The notes beneath the pieces are model-generated. The model saw only the letters and a list, made by a program, of their open reading frames with translations. It had not been told where the DNA came from and made no database searches. A stretch of 40,511 bases of DNA. Source: Pseudomonadota bacterium (lineage in GTDB: Bacteria > Pseudomonadota > Alphaproteobacteria > Sphingomonadales > Sphingomonadaceae). Positions within the stretch are counted from its first letter, which is position 1; the number at the start of each line of letters is the position of its first letter. Where the stretch lies: NCBI GenBank assembly GCA_023433305.1, contig JAEZCZ010000049.1, positions 1 through 40,511 on the forward strand, in the 5' to 3' direction. Below are positions 31,652 through 39,031 of the stretch, piece after piece. The position numbers and the translations under genes are program-made.

Positions 31652-32551
31652 ATGAACCAGCAGGAAATGACCGACCGTATCGCCCGTGGCCAGGGTTTCA
31701 TCGCCGCGCTCGACCAATCGGGCGGGTCGACTCCCAAGGCTCTTCGGGCCTACGGCGTCGCCGACGAGGAGTGGAATGGCGATGATGAGATGTTCGCCCG
31801 AATCCACGAGATGCGCAGCCGGATCATCCGCTCGCCGGCATTCAACGGCGACAAGGTCGTCGGCGCGATCCTGTTCGAGAAGACAATGGACGGGACCGTG
31901 GACGGTGTGGCCGTTCCGCAGGCGCTGATCGCCAAGGGCGTGGTGCCGTTCCTGAAGATCGACAAGGGCCTTGAAGACGAGGCCGCCGGCGTCCAGTTGA
32001 TGAAGCCGATGCCCGACCTCGATAGCCTGCTTGAGCGCGCCAAAGCGCTCGGCGTCTATGGCACCAAGGAACGCTCGGTCATCAATTCGGCCAATCGCCA
32101 AGGGATCGCCGCGATCGTCGCGCAGCAGTTCGAGGTCGGGCACCAGGTGCTCGGCCACGACATGATGCCGATCCTGGAGCCTGAATATTCGATCAAGGCC
32201 GCCGACCGCGCCCAGGGAGAGACCATCCTGCGCGACGAAATCCTCGCGCATCTAGACGCCTTGCCCGAGGGCCGCCAGGTCATGCTCAAGCTCTCGCTGC
32301 CCGTCGAGGCCAATCTCTTCCGGCCGATCGTGAACCATCCCAAGGTGCTGAAGGTGGTCGCGCTGTCGGGAGGTTACAGCCGCGACGAAGCATGCGCCCA
32401 CCTCGCCCGGAACGACGGCATGATCGCGAGCTTCAGTCGCGCGCTGCTCGACAGCCTGCGCGTTCAGATGAGCGATGCCGAATTCGATGCCGCGCTCGGT
32501 GAGGCGATCGACGCGATCTATCGCGCCAGCACGGAGAAAGTCGCAGCCTAG
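31652..32551 (+). CDS. fda: Fructose-bisphosphate aldolase class I
   Basis: The 299-residue protein is a class I (Schiff-base) aldolase of the bacterial Fda type. It has LDQSGGSTPKAL, DEMFARIHEMRSRIIRSPAFNGDKVVGAILFEKTMDG, FLKIDKGL, PILEPEYS and the catalytic lysine K213 in VMLKLSLP, close to K212 of the S. aureus enzyme, plus VVALSGGYSRDEAC for phosphate binding. It splits fructose 1,6-bisphosphate. AAAGGAG lies 11 bp before the ATG at 31652; an earlier in-frame start has no such site. It is separated from pgk by the convergent lipoprotein gene and 121 bp in which I see no strong promoter. Confidence 0.94.
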   Translation: MNQQEMTDRIARGQGFIAALDQSGGSTPKALRAYGVADEEWNGDDEMFARIHEMRSRIIRSPAFNGDKVVGAILFEKTMDGTVDGVAVPQALIAKGVVPFLKIDKGLEDEAAGVQLMKPMPDLDSLLERAKALGVYGTKERSVINSANRQGIAAIVAQQFEVGHQVLGHDMMPILEPEYSIKAADRAQGETILRDEILAHLDALPEGRQVMLKLSLPVEANLFRPIVNHPKVLKVVALSGGYSRDEACAHLARNDGMIASFSRALLDSLRVQMSDAEFDAALGEAIDAIYRASTEKVAA

Positions 32552-32919
32552 GCGCCGCCCGCGAAGATGAAGCGATACTCCCGGCGTGGCGCGCGGCGGT
32601 CCGGATAGGCCCGCGGCTGCGCCGAGACCAGTGTGATCGTCGCCCCGCCGACCGTTTGCGGCTCACCCAGAGCGAGCGGAACGGTCTCGCTCCAGCCGTC
32701 GCCCGAAACCTCGGTCGAGACCACCACGCGCCCGGCCTGGACGCAGCGCACGCCTTCCGGGCAACGGCTGTCCTCGACCACGGCCCGCGGTGTGGCGCGG
32801 ATCGCTCCAACCGATACCGTTTCCCCGATTGCGGCCGGCATGCCTTCGAGCGGCGCGAACCGCGAGCCGACACACGCGGCGAGAACCAGGGGGAGGGCAA
32901 GGACGAGCGCTCTTTTCAT
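32548..32919 (-). CDS. Small lipoprotein, paralogue of the one at 31147
   Basis: 123 residues starting MKRALVLALPLVLAAC, with lipobox LAAC (C16). The mature protein repeats the order seen in its paralogue: TPRAVVEDSRCPEGVRCVQAGR, then SETVPLALGEPQTVGG, a TITLVSAQP segment and YRFIFAGG at the end. Function unknown; an outer-membrane or periplasmic location follows from the lipobox. Its TAG stop overlaps the aldolase TAG by 4 bp, exactly as its paralogue does with pgk. The ATG at 32919 is chosen because it starts the signal peptide; a methionine 7 codons earlier is possible. Confidence 0.78.
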   Translation of the reverse strand: MKRALVLALPLVLAACVGSRFAPLEGMPAAIGETVSVGAIRATPRAVVEDSRCPEGVRCVQAGRVVVSTEVSGDGWSETVPLALGEPQTVGGATITLVSAQPRAYPDRRAPRREYRFIFAGGA

Positions 32920-32936
32920 AGGGGTACCTTCGGGAA

Positions 32937-33698
32937 TCATCGCAGCGCCTGCCCTACCATGCCGCGAAGGGTCTGCGCATCATGAATGGCATGGGCCTCC
33001 GGATCGTTGTTGAAGTAGGCCCAAACCGGCCGCCCAATGCGGGCCTGCCCGGCGATCCAGTCGGTCCATGCCAGCAAGGCTTCGTCGGTGTAGCGGCCCC
33101 AGTACTTGGCGATGCCCCCATGGAACCGGATGTAGGCAATGGGACCGACCGCCACCTTGGGACTCGCCGATCCGGGCATGTCGTGCGCGCAGAAGCTGGC
33201 GCCGTGGCGGTCGAGCAGGGCAAGGACATCGTCTGTGTACCACGACGGTTCGCGGAACTCGAAGACGTTGGTGACATCCTTGGGCAGCAATTCAAGAAAG
33301 CTTTCGAGGCGTTCGAGGTTGACGCGAAAGCGGGGCGGGAGCTGGTACAGGATCGGGCCCAGTGCATCGCCAAGGTGACGGAAGGGCTCCATCATCCGCG
33401 CCAGCGGCCCTTCGCAATCTTTCAGCTTCTTCGCCTGGGTGAGGAAGCGGTTGGCCTTGACGGAATAGCAGAACCGCGCGGGCGCCTGTTCGCGCCAGGC
33501 GTCGAACGTCTCGGCTTTGGGCAACCGGTAGAAGCTGTTGTTGATCTCGACCGTGTCGAACTGACTGGCATAGTAATCGAACCAGCGCTTGACGGGCAAC
33601 GTCTCGGGATAGAACAGCCCGCGCCAGTGCTTGTATATCCACCCCGAGCAGCCGATCCGCACCGGCGGCGGGGCAACGGTGGGAGTTGACGTGGCCAC
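32937..33698 (-). CDS. DUF72 family protein (YecE-like)
   Basis: A 253-residue TIM-barrel-type protein with the DUF72 signatures RIGCSGWIYKHWRGLFYP near the start, FDTVEINNSFYRLP, FCYSVKANRFLTQAKKL, GPILYQLPPRF, VFEFREPSWYTDD, YIRFHG and WAYFNNDPEAHA at the end. The biochemical role of the family is not established. The frame extends upstream to an ATG at 33812, but that part has no family sequence; I choose the GTG at 33698, with AGGGA close upstream. It stands 17 bp downstream of the second lipoprotein start, in the same direction, and 43 bp after the ArsR-type gene. Confidence 0.85.
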   Translation of the reverse strand: MATSTPTVAPPPVRIGCSGWIYKHWRGLFYPETLPVKRWFDYYASQFDTVEINNSFYRLPKAETFDAWREQAPARFCYSVKANRFLTQAKKLKDCEGPLARMMEPFRHLGDALGPILYQLPPRFRVNLERLESFLELLPKDVTNVFEFREPSWYTDDVLALLDRHGASFCAHDMPGSASPKVAVGPIAYIRFHGGIAKYWGRYTDEALLAWTDWIAGQARIGRPVWAYFNNDPEAHAIHDAQTLRGMVGQALR

Positions 33699-33741
33699 AC
33701 ATTCCCTAATGCGGACGAAGGGCGATCGCTCCCGGCTATCC

Positions 33742-34065
33742 CTAGGATCGTTCGAGGCCATCAAGCACATCGCCGAGCCGGTCGAGCCGATGTTCCCATT
33801 CGCGCTGAACATGCCGTGCCCAGGCCTCGATCAGCGTGAGGCCTTGCGGGCGAACCTGGCAGTAGCGCGTTCGGCCTCGCTTTTCCGACAGGGCGAGGCC
33901 GGCGCGCTCAAGGACATGGAGGTGTTGTCCTACCGCAGTTCGGGTGATTCCCAGGGGCGCGGCGAGGTCGGACACCGTCACCGGACCTTCGATCATCCGC
34001 GCGAGCATGGCGCGACGGGTAGGGTCGCCGAGCGCATCGAAGATTGTCGCGACGTCAGGCGTCAC
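33742..34065 (-). CDS. ArsR/SmtB-type winged-helix transcriptional regulator
   Basis: The 107-residue protein has the ArsR fold: IFDALGDPTRRAMLARMIEGPVTVSDLAAPLGITRTAVGQHLHVLERAGLALSEKRGR as the helix-turn-helix and wing, then YCQVRPQGL and a C-terminal helix. It has no obvious metal-binding cysteine pair, so it fits the non-metal group that travels with SRPBCC proteins. The start GTG at 34065 overlaps the stop of the SRPBCC gene (GTGA), and the two form one operon. Two dyads upstream of that operon are likely operators, so it probably represses its own transcription. The open frame further upstream is a shadow of the SRPBCC gene. Confidence 0.87.
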   Translation of the reverse strand: MTPDVATIFDALGDPTRRAMLARMIEGPVTVSDLAAPLGITRTAVGQHLHVLERAGLALSEKRGRTRYCQVRPQGLTLIEAWARHVQREWEHRLDRLGDVLDGLERS

Positions 34066-34526
34066 GAAACAAGCGTCCGGCCCAGCGTGTCGAGGAGAAC
34101 CTCCCAACCGTCGCGGCGTATCTCGGGTCCGTCCGAGCCTTCGTAGAACGCGGCTTGGTGAGTCAGAGTCAGCTTCGTGCCGTCGCCGTCGTCGGCGAGT
34201 TCGTAGGTGATCAACGCGGTCGAGATACGATTTCCCGCGAAGGTCGAGGTGCTGGTGAGGACTATCCGCTCTTCCGGCACGATGTCCTCGAAGCGGCCAT
34301 CGTTCTCGATCAAGGCGCCGGGAAAGGGGCTGTCTTCGCCGAGCGTGTATTGCTGTCGCTCGGCGCCGCCTGTCCGGAAATCCATTTCGAACTTCATCAC
34401 CCCTGTCCGCTCGACCGCGTACCAGAGCTTCTTGAGATCGGGGTCGGACAAAGCCGCGTAGAGCCGTGGGCGCGGCTGGGGATAACGGCGTTCGATGACG
34501 AAAGTGTCGTGTGTGGTTGCCGACAT
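34062..34526 (-). CDS. SRPBCC/AHSA1 domain protein
   Basis: A 154-residue START-like protein: TFVIERRYPQPRPRLYAALSDPDLKKLWYAV at the start, MKFEMDFRTGGAERQQY, IVLTSTSTFAGN, and DGTKLTLTHQAAFYEG with a final GWEVLLDTLGRTL helix. This is the AHSA1/CalC-type ligand-binding fold, often coded next to ArsR regulators in one operon; the ligand is unknown. AAAGGGG lies about 7 bp before the ATG at 34526. The operon promoter and dyads lie just upstream. Confidence 0.86.
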   Translation of the reverse strand: MSATTHDTFVIERRYPQPRPRLYAALSDPDLKKLWYAVERTGVMKFEMDFRTGGAERQQYTLGEDSPFPGALIENDGRFEDIVPEERIVLTSTSTFAGNRISTALITYELADDGDGTKLTLTHQAAFYEGSDGPEIRRDGWEVLLDTLGRTLVS

Positions 34527-34541
34527 GGCGCACCCCTTTGC

Positions 34542-34595
34542 TGAAGACGGTACTTCACTATCAGCACGGCAAATTAAAGTCAAGTACGCGCTTCA
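34542..34595. promoter_or_regulatory. Two operator-like dyads upstream of the SRPBCC-ArsR operon
   Basis: TGAAG-N6-CTTCA at 34542-34557 is a perfect 5-bp dyad, and TCAAG-N6-CTTCA at 34580-34595 is a near copy (one mismatch). Their centres are 38 bp apart. Each right arm continues as the direct repeat CTTCACTAT (34553-34561 and 34591-34599). One overlaps the -35 box and the other lies between the -10 box and the ribosome site, as expected for repression. Confidence 0.55.
34557..34583 (-). promoter_or_regulatory. Probable promoter of the SRPBCC-ArsR operon
   Basis: On the minus strand TTGACT (34578-34583) matches the -35 consensus at five of six bases. GATAGT (34557-34562) is a -10 candidate with four of six, at a short spacing of 15 bp; TAGTGA at 17 bp is the poorer-sequence alternative. 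The ATG is about 30 bp downstream. Confidence 0.45.
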
Positions 34596-34646
34596 CTATT
34601 GGTGACCCGCTTGGCGGATCACGCGGGTGTCACTAGGAGCGCTGCG

Positions 34647-35270
34647 ATGTCGGCCGAAAAACCATCCTGCCAGCTTTACCTCATCTCCCCCCTCGACGTG
34701 TCGGGGACTTTTCCCGAGCGCCTGGCCCGCGCACTCGATGCGGGGCCGGTGGCGGCGTTCCAGTTTCGGGTCAAAGGTGTCGATCAGCACGAAGCGGCGC
34801 GGCTCGCCGAGCCGCTGCAGGCGATATGCCGGGCGCGCGACGTCGCCTTCATCGTCAACGACAGCATCCCGCTGGCGAAACGCCTCAAGGCCGATGGGGT
34901 CCATCTCGGCCAGCAGGATGGCACGGTGCGCGAGGCGCGCGAGGCGCTCGGGCGCGAGGCACAGATCGGTGTGACCTGCCACGCCAGCCGCCATCTGGCG
35001 ATGGAGGCGGGCGAAATGGGCGCGGACTACGTGGCCTTCGGCGCGTTCTTCCCGAGCGAGACCAAAGCCAGCGAAAACCGGCCGGAGCCGGAGCTGCTGA
35101 CCTGGTGGCAGGGCCTGATGGAAATTCCCTGCGTCGCGATCGGAGGCATCACGCCGGACAATTGCCGGCCGCTCATCGATGCAGGCGCGGATTTCCTTGC
35201 GGTGAGCCAGGCCGTCTGGGGCGGTGACGAGGCCGAGGCCGTGCGGTCCTTCGCCAAGGTGCTGGATTAG
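34647..35270 (+). CDS. thiE: Thiamine-phosphate synthase
   Basis: The 207-residue protein couples HMP-pyrophosphate to thiazole phosphate. It has the ThiE order: AFQFRVKG (substrate basic residues), FIVNDSIPLAKRLKADGVHLGQQDG (Mg and pyrophosphate site), GVTCHASRHLAMEAGEMGADYVAFGAFFPSETK and VAIGGITPDN. The C terminus is complete. AGGAG lies 8 bp before the ATG at 34647. It starts 120 bp from the divergent SRPBCC gene. Downstream lies an L,D-transpeptidase gene in the same direction with a 48-bp gap; other thiamine genes are not nearby. Confidence 0.92.
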   Translation: MSAEKPSCQLYLISPLDVSGTFPERLARALDAGPVAAFQFRVKGVDQHEAARLAEPLQAICRARDVAFIVNDSIPLAKRLKADGVHLGQQDGTVREAREALGREAQIGVTCHASRHLAMEAGEMGADYVAFGAFFPSETKASENRPEPELLTWWQGLMEIPCVAIGGITPDNCRPLIDAGADFLAVSQAVWGGDEAEAVRSFAKVLD

Positions 35271-35318
35271 GGAGCCAATTTCGCGGCCGGCAGTTTGTCT
35301 CGGGAACAAGGAGACGAC

Positions 35319-36635
35319 ATGCCTGAGCCCGATCCCGCCACCCAATCCGACATTTTCCTGCGGCTCCCACACCGTGCCCCGGCCGGCCGCGCCCGCCGCG
35401 CCGGACGTCTTGCCTGGATAGCCCTGGGCGCGCCCTTGCTGTTGGCGGCATGCGGCTTCAACGGGACCGATCCGGACGAGGAAGAGACCGCCGAAGCGAC
35501 CGCCACGCCAACGCCGGCCGATCCCGAATTCGCCGAGTGGGAAGAGGCGCGCATCGCCGATACCGAACCCCGCCCACAGATGCAGCTCCAGGTCGTGCTG
35601 GATGAGCAGGGCTTCGGTCCGGGCGTGATCGACGGCAAGGAAGGTCTTTCCACCTCGAACGCGCTCAAGGGTTTCCAGGAGGCCAACGGCCTGGAGGTCA
35701 CCGGGGAGCTGGACGAGGCCACGCGCCAGGCGCTGGCCCGCTGGCGCGATGTTCCGGCAACGCGGGTCGTGCGGATTCCCGAGAGCTGGGGGCAGCTCGA
35801 GTTCGCCGCCGTACCCGACGAGCCCGCCGACCAGGCCAAGATGGAGCATCTCGGCTACGAGAGCCTCGACGAGAAGCTCGCCGAGCGCTTTCACACCAGT
35901 GTCGAGGCCCTGCGCGAGCTCAATCCGGGAGGACGGCCCGCGGGCTCCGAGCCCGATCGGCGATCGGGCCAATCCGACGCCAACGTGGCCGAGGGTGTGC
36001 CTGCCTATCCTCCGCGAACGCGCGTGACGCCGGCGCCGACACCCACTGCAACGGGGACTGATGCTGCAGCGACCGATGATGCTGCCGAGCCTGTCTTCCG
36101 CCCGGGACAACTCGTGCGCGTCCCCAATGTCGGCTTCGGTATCGAGCGCACGTCCGGCAGCGGCGACGAGGAAGAATGGAGCCGCACGCTCGCCTCACTG
36201 GGCGTCTCGGGTGAGCAGCCGCAGGCCGCGAGGGTCGTGGTCGATAAGTCGGAGGGCTGGCTCAAGGCGTACGATGCGCAGGACAAGCTGCTGGCGATGT
36301 ATACCGTCACCACCGGTTCGCAGCACGATCCATTGCCGCTCGGGGAGTGGGGGATAACCGGGGTAGGCCGCAATCCGACCTTCCGCTTCGACCCGGACCT
36401 GTTCTGGGATGTGCCCGATTCCGAAGAGGAGCAGCACCTGCCGCCAGGACCCAACGGCCCCGTCGGGGTCGTGTGGATCGACCTCACCAAGGAGCACTAC
36501 GGCATCCACGGCACGCCCGAGCCTCAGACCATCGGCCGGACGCAAAGCCATGGCTGCGTGCGGCTGACCAATTGGGACGCGGCGCGCCTCGCGGGCATGG
36601 TCGATACCGAGACGCAAGTCGTCTTCCAGGCCTGA
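35319..36635 (+). CDS. L,D-transpeptidase with peptidoglycan-binding domain, putative lipoprotein
   Basis: The 438-residue protein has a C-terminal YkuD domain with the active-site motif HGTPEPQTIGRTQSHGCVR (catalytic C413, H411), which crosslinks peptidoglycan in a penicillin-insensitive way or attaches proteins. Upstream are a PG_binding_1-type helix region (about 77-125, LQVVLDEQGFGPGVIDGKEGLSTSNALKGFQ) and an Ala/Pro/Thr-rich linker (about 225-250). The N terminus has a hydrophobic stretch ending in LAAC (C45), a lipobox, but preceded by a long basic arginine-rich part. AAGGAG lies 6 bp before the ATG at 35319. Its stop overlaps the M23 peptidase start (TGATG). Confidence 0.9.
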   Translation: MPEPDPATQSDIFLRLPHRAPAGRARRAGRLAWIALGAPLLLAACGFNGTDPDEEETAEATATPTPADPEFAEWEEARIADTEPRPQMQLQVVLDEQGFGPGVIDGKEGLSTSNALKGFQEANGLEVTGELDEATRQALARWRDVPATRVVRIPESWGQLEFAAVPDEPADQAKMEHLGYESLDEKLAERFHTSVEALRELNPGGRPAGSEPDRRSGQSDANVAEGVPAYPPRTRVTPAPTPTATGTDAAATDDAAEPVFRPGQLVRVPNVGFGIERTSGSGDEEEWSRTLASLGVSGEQPQAARVVVDKSEGWLKAYDAQDKLLAMYTVTTGSQHDPLPLGEWGITGVGRNPTFRFDPDLFWDVPDSEEEQHLPPGPNGPVGVVWIDLTKEHYGIHGTPEPQTIGRTQSHGCVRLTNWDAARLAGMVDTETQVVFQA

Positions 36636-37288
36636 TGGCGCTCAATCTCGCCGACCGAGTGCTGACCGTGGCGGTAACCGCCACGCTCACCTCGGCGGCG
36701 TGGATCGTGGGGCTGAGCGGCGCCGACCGCGAAGCCGAACCGCCCGGCGAACAACCCGAAGCTGCGCGTGCCACGAGCTCACCGGCAGCTCCCCCTGTCC
36801 CCGCCGCGGTGCCGGCAGGGCAGGGGTGGCTCATCCCGGTGGCAGGCGTGGAGAGCAGCGAGCTGATCGATACCTTCGACGACGCGCGCGGCGCCGGAGA
36901 GCGGCGCCATGAAGCGCTCGACATCGCCGCGCCGGCCGGCACGGCCGTGCTCGCCGCTGCGCCGGGCAAGGTGGAAAAGCTGTTCCTGTCGGATGACGGC
37001 GGCAACACGATCTACATCCGCTCTGCCGACGGCCGCACGCTAAGCTATTACGCGCACTTGCAGGCTTATGAGCCGGGCTTGCGCGAAGGCGCCCAGGTCA
37101 CTCGCGGACAGCGGCTTGGCACCGTGGGCTCGAGCGGCAACGCCGATCCCGCCTCGCCCCATCTCCATTTCGCGATCCTGCGCACGACGCCCGATGCCGA
37201 ATGGTGGGACCCCGCCGTCCCGATCAATCCGTACCCACTGTTGCTCGGTTCGCGCACCGATGGGCAAAGTGCCGAAGCGAACCGTTAA
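36635..37288 (+). CDS. M23 family metallopeptidase (LytM domain)
   Basis: 217 residues. An N-terminal hydrophobic segment (about 7-28) anchors or exports it; a Pro/Ala/Glu-rich spacer leads to the M23 domain from about 75. The zinc ligands are in place: H92-x3-D96 in RRHEALDIAAPAGT, and H176-x-H178 in SPHLHFA, with H141 in YYAHLQ as the catalytic histidine. Hence it should be an active endopeptidase cutting peptidoglycan crosslinks in the periplasm. It is translationally coupled to the L,D-transpeptidase upstream (TGATG), pairing a crosslink maker with a crosslink cutter. Confidence 0.92.
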   Translation: MALNLADRVLTVAVTATLTSAAWIVGLSGADREAEPPGEQPEAARATSSPAAPPVPAAVPAGQGWLIPVAGVESSELIDTFDDARGAGERRHEALDIAAPAGTAVLAAAPGKVEKLFLSDDGGNTIYIRSADGRTLSYYAHLQAYEPGLREGAQVTRGQRLGTVGSSGNADPASPHLHFAILRTTPDAEWWDPAVPINPYPLLLGSRTDGQSAEANR

Positions 37289-37351
37289 CCCAATTGTGCG
37301 AGCGAGCCCGCTGTGACAATAAGAGGCGAATCAATGACAAGGGGTAGATTC

Positions 37352-37573
37352 ATGAAACTGGGCAAGTTGCTCGCATCGGCCACCGTGGCCGCGTCGCTCG
37401 TGTCCACACCGGTCATGGCACAGGCCGCCACTGCCGATCTGCGGAGCTCGGCGGACGTTGAGGGTGAGAGCCTTTCCGGCGGCTTTCTGATTCCTGCGCT
37501 GGCGCTTATCGCCGTAATCCTCGGTGTGATCGTGCTCGTCGACGATGGTGACGACGCTCCGGTCAGCCCGTAA
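37352..37573 (+). CDS. Small secreted or membrane-anchored protein of unknown function
   Basis: A 73-residue protein: a signal-like N terminus (MKLGKLLASATVAASLVSTPVMAQA), a short polar part (TADLRSSADVEGESLSGG), one hydrophobic segment of about 20 residues (FLIPALALIAVILGVIVLVDD) and an acidic tail ending DDAPVSP. I do not recognise a family. GGGG lies about 10 bp before this ATG; two in-frame ATGs 6 and 13 codons earlier are possible. It is 63 bp downstream of the M23 gene and is followed by a good terminator, so it may be the last gene of that operon. Confidence 0.7.
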   Translation: MKLGKLLASATVAASLVSTPVMAQAATADLRSSADVEGESLSGGFLIPALALIAVILGVIVLVDDGDDAPVSP

Positions 37574-37597
37574 GCGATCCTCTCACGCGATCAAGAA

Positions 37598-37624
37598 ACG
37601 GCCGGGCGATTGTCCGGCCGTTTT
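37598..37624 (+). terminator. Intrinsic terminator
   Basis: ACGGCCGG pairs with CCGGCCGT (8 bp) around an 8-nt loop, followed by TTTT and GC-rich sequence. It ends the plus-strand run of the peptidoglycan genes, 25 bp after the stop of the small membrane protein. Confidence 0.8.
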
Positions 37625-37633
37625 GCGTTCGGC

Positions 37634-37984
37634 TCAGTGTCCCGAACGAATGCAGCGCAGGCGCCCGGGCTTGCCGTCCTCGATCAACCGAAGGAACCCG
37701 CCGCCGACGATCGCATAGCTTTCACCCTGGCGCGGGCCGCTGGTGAACGAGACGGTGTCGCCCCTGCGCAGGTAAATTCCCTCGCCTTGCGGCGAAGAAT
37801 AGCGAGAGGCGCTCTTGATCGTGAAATCCTTGTCCCGTTGCTCCACCCCGGCGGGGCCGCTGGCGTCGCCGGGGAGTTCGCAGACGTAGTGGCCGCGCTC
37901 GACGGTGCCGATCGCGCCCTGGGCAAAGGCGGGCACGGCCAATGCGATCGAAGCCAGCACGGCCGGGATGAAAAGACCCTTCAT
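37634..37984 (-). CDS. Secreted protein of unknown function
   Basis: 116 residues with a clear signal peptide (MKGLFIPAVLASIALAVPAFA) and likely cleavage before QGAIG. The mature part of about 95 residues is predicted beta-rich: GHYVCELPGD, DFTIKSASRYSSPQGEGIYLRRGDTVSFTSGPRQGESYAIVGGGFLRL, ending LRCIRSGH. Two cysteines (C35 and C111) near the two ends could form a disulfide. No enzyme motif and no family that I can name. It converges with the preceding gene across the terminator, and diverges from elongation factor P, with about 100 bp between. Confidence 0.72.
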   Translation of the reverse strand: MKGLFIPAVLASIALAVPAFAQGAIGTVERGHYVCELPGDASGPAGVEQRDKDFTIKSASRYSSPQGEGIYLRRGDTVSFTSGPRQGESYAIVGGGFLRLIEDGKPGRLRCIRSGH

Positions 37985-38085
37985 GAGGCACTGAATAGCG
38001 CCGAGCGGCTTGCATTGCCATGAACACGGCAAATCGCTAGGGCGCGGGGCACTTTTCCCGATCCTCGGTTTCGAAAGCACCTGCG

Positions 38086-38649
38086 ATGAAGATCAGCGGC
38101 GTGGACATCCGTCCCGGCAATATTCTGGAGTATGAAGGCGGCATCTGGAAGGTTGCCAAGATCCAGCACACCCAACCGGGCAAGGGCGGCGCCTACATGC
38201 AGGTCGAGATGAAAAACCTGCAGGACGGCCGCAAGACCAACGTCCGCTTCCGCAGCGCCGACACGGTCGAGCGCGTTCGGCTCGACACGAAGGACTTCCA
38301 GTACCTCTACAACGACGGCGGCGACCTGGTGTTCATGGACAAGGACACCTACGAACAGATCAACCTCCCGGCCGACCTGATCGGCGAGGCGGCGGCGTTC
38401 CTAGAAGACGGCATGGAAGTCATGCTCGAAATGTGGGAGGAAAAGCCGATCAGCGTGCAGCTTCCCGAGCAGGTGGAGGCGACGATCGTCGAGGCCGACG
38501 CGGTGGTGAAGGGGCAGACCGCCTCGTCGAGCTACAAGCCGGCGGTGCTCGAGAACGGCGTGCGCGTGATGGTGCCGCCGCATATCGAAAGCGGGACACG
38601 GATCGTGGTCGACGTGTACGAACGGACTTACGTCGGCAAGGCTGGCTGA
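38086..38649 (+). CDS. efp: Elongation factor P
   Basis: The 187-residue protein has the three EF-P domains: KOW-like (MKISGVDIRPGNILEYEGG), central OB fold (NLPADLIGEAAAFLEDGMEV) and C-terminal OB fold (ATIVEADAVVKGQTASSSYKPAVLENGVRVMVPPHIESGTRIVVD). The loop residue that is modified in other bacteria is a lysine here, K33 in QPGKGG. EF-P helps the ribosome through proline runs. The EpmA/EpmB modification enzymes are not in the window. The next gene begins 15 bp after the stop. Confidence 0.96.
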   Translation: MKISGVDIRPGNILEYEGGIWKVAKIQHTQPGKGGAYMQVEMKNLQDGRKTNVRFRSADTVERVRLDTKDFQYLYNDGGDLVFMDKDTYEQINLPADLIGEAAAFLEDGMEVMLEMWEEKPISVQLPEQVEATIVEADAVVKGQTASSSYKPAVLENGVRVMVPPHIESGTRIVVDVYERTYVGKAG

Positions 38650-38664
38650 CAGGGGGCGGGTAAG

Positions 38665-39018
38665 ATGAGCACGATTGGCGATCCGCGGTTCAAGGGCATC
38701 GATTTCGAACGCAGCTATCTGCTCGGTGTCATCTACGACGACGAGTCGCTGACGCTCGAGATGGATTTCAGGCTGACCGAGCTGCACCCCGAATATGTCG
38801 CCCCGCAGGCGGGCGAGGAGGGTTGCTATCGCGGCGGCTTCATCCGCTTCGCCGACATCGACGACCTGCAGATCGACAAGGCGCGGCCGGGCGAGAACGA
38901 GCAGGTCGATTACAGCGTGATCTATTCGGTGTCGGGGGACGGGAAGAACTTCGAGTTCTCGTGCGGATGGGGCGAGATCAAGGTCGCGGCCCGCTCGGTC
39001 CGCGTCGCGTTCGACTGA
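38665..39018 (+). CDS. Conserved-looking cytoplasmic protein of unknown function
   Basis: A 117-residue protein with no signal or membrane segment: RFKGIDFERSYLLGVIYDDESLTLEMDFRLTELHPEY, a Gly-rich EEGCYRGGFIRFADID segment, then VDYSVIYSVSGDGKNFEFSCGWGEIKVAAR. The alternating polar and hydrophobic pattern points to a beta sheet. I do not recognise a family. It is tightly packed between elongation factor P and the inositol monophosphatase gene (gaps of 15 and 13 bp), so it is probably co-transcribed with both. GGGGCGGG lies just before its ATG. Confidence 0.8.
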   Translation: MSTIGDPRFKGIDFERSYLLGVIYDDESLTLEMDFRLTELHPEYVAPQAGEEGCYRGGFIRFADIDDLQIDKARPGENEQVDYSVIYSVSGDGKNFEFSCGWGEIKVAARSVRVAFD

Positions 39019-39031
39019 CAGGACTTTCGCT

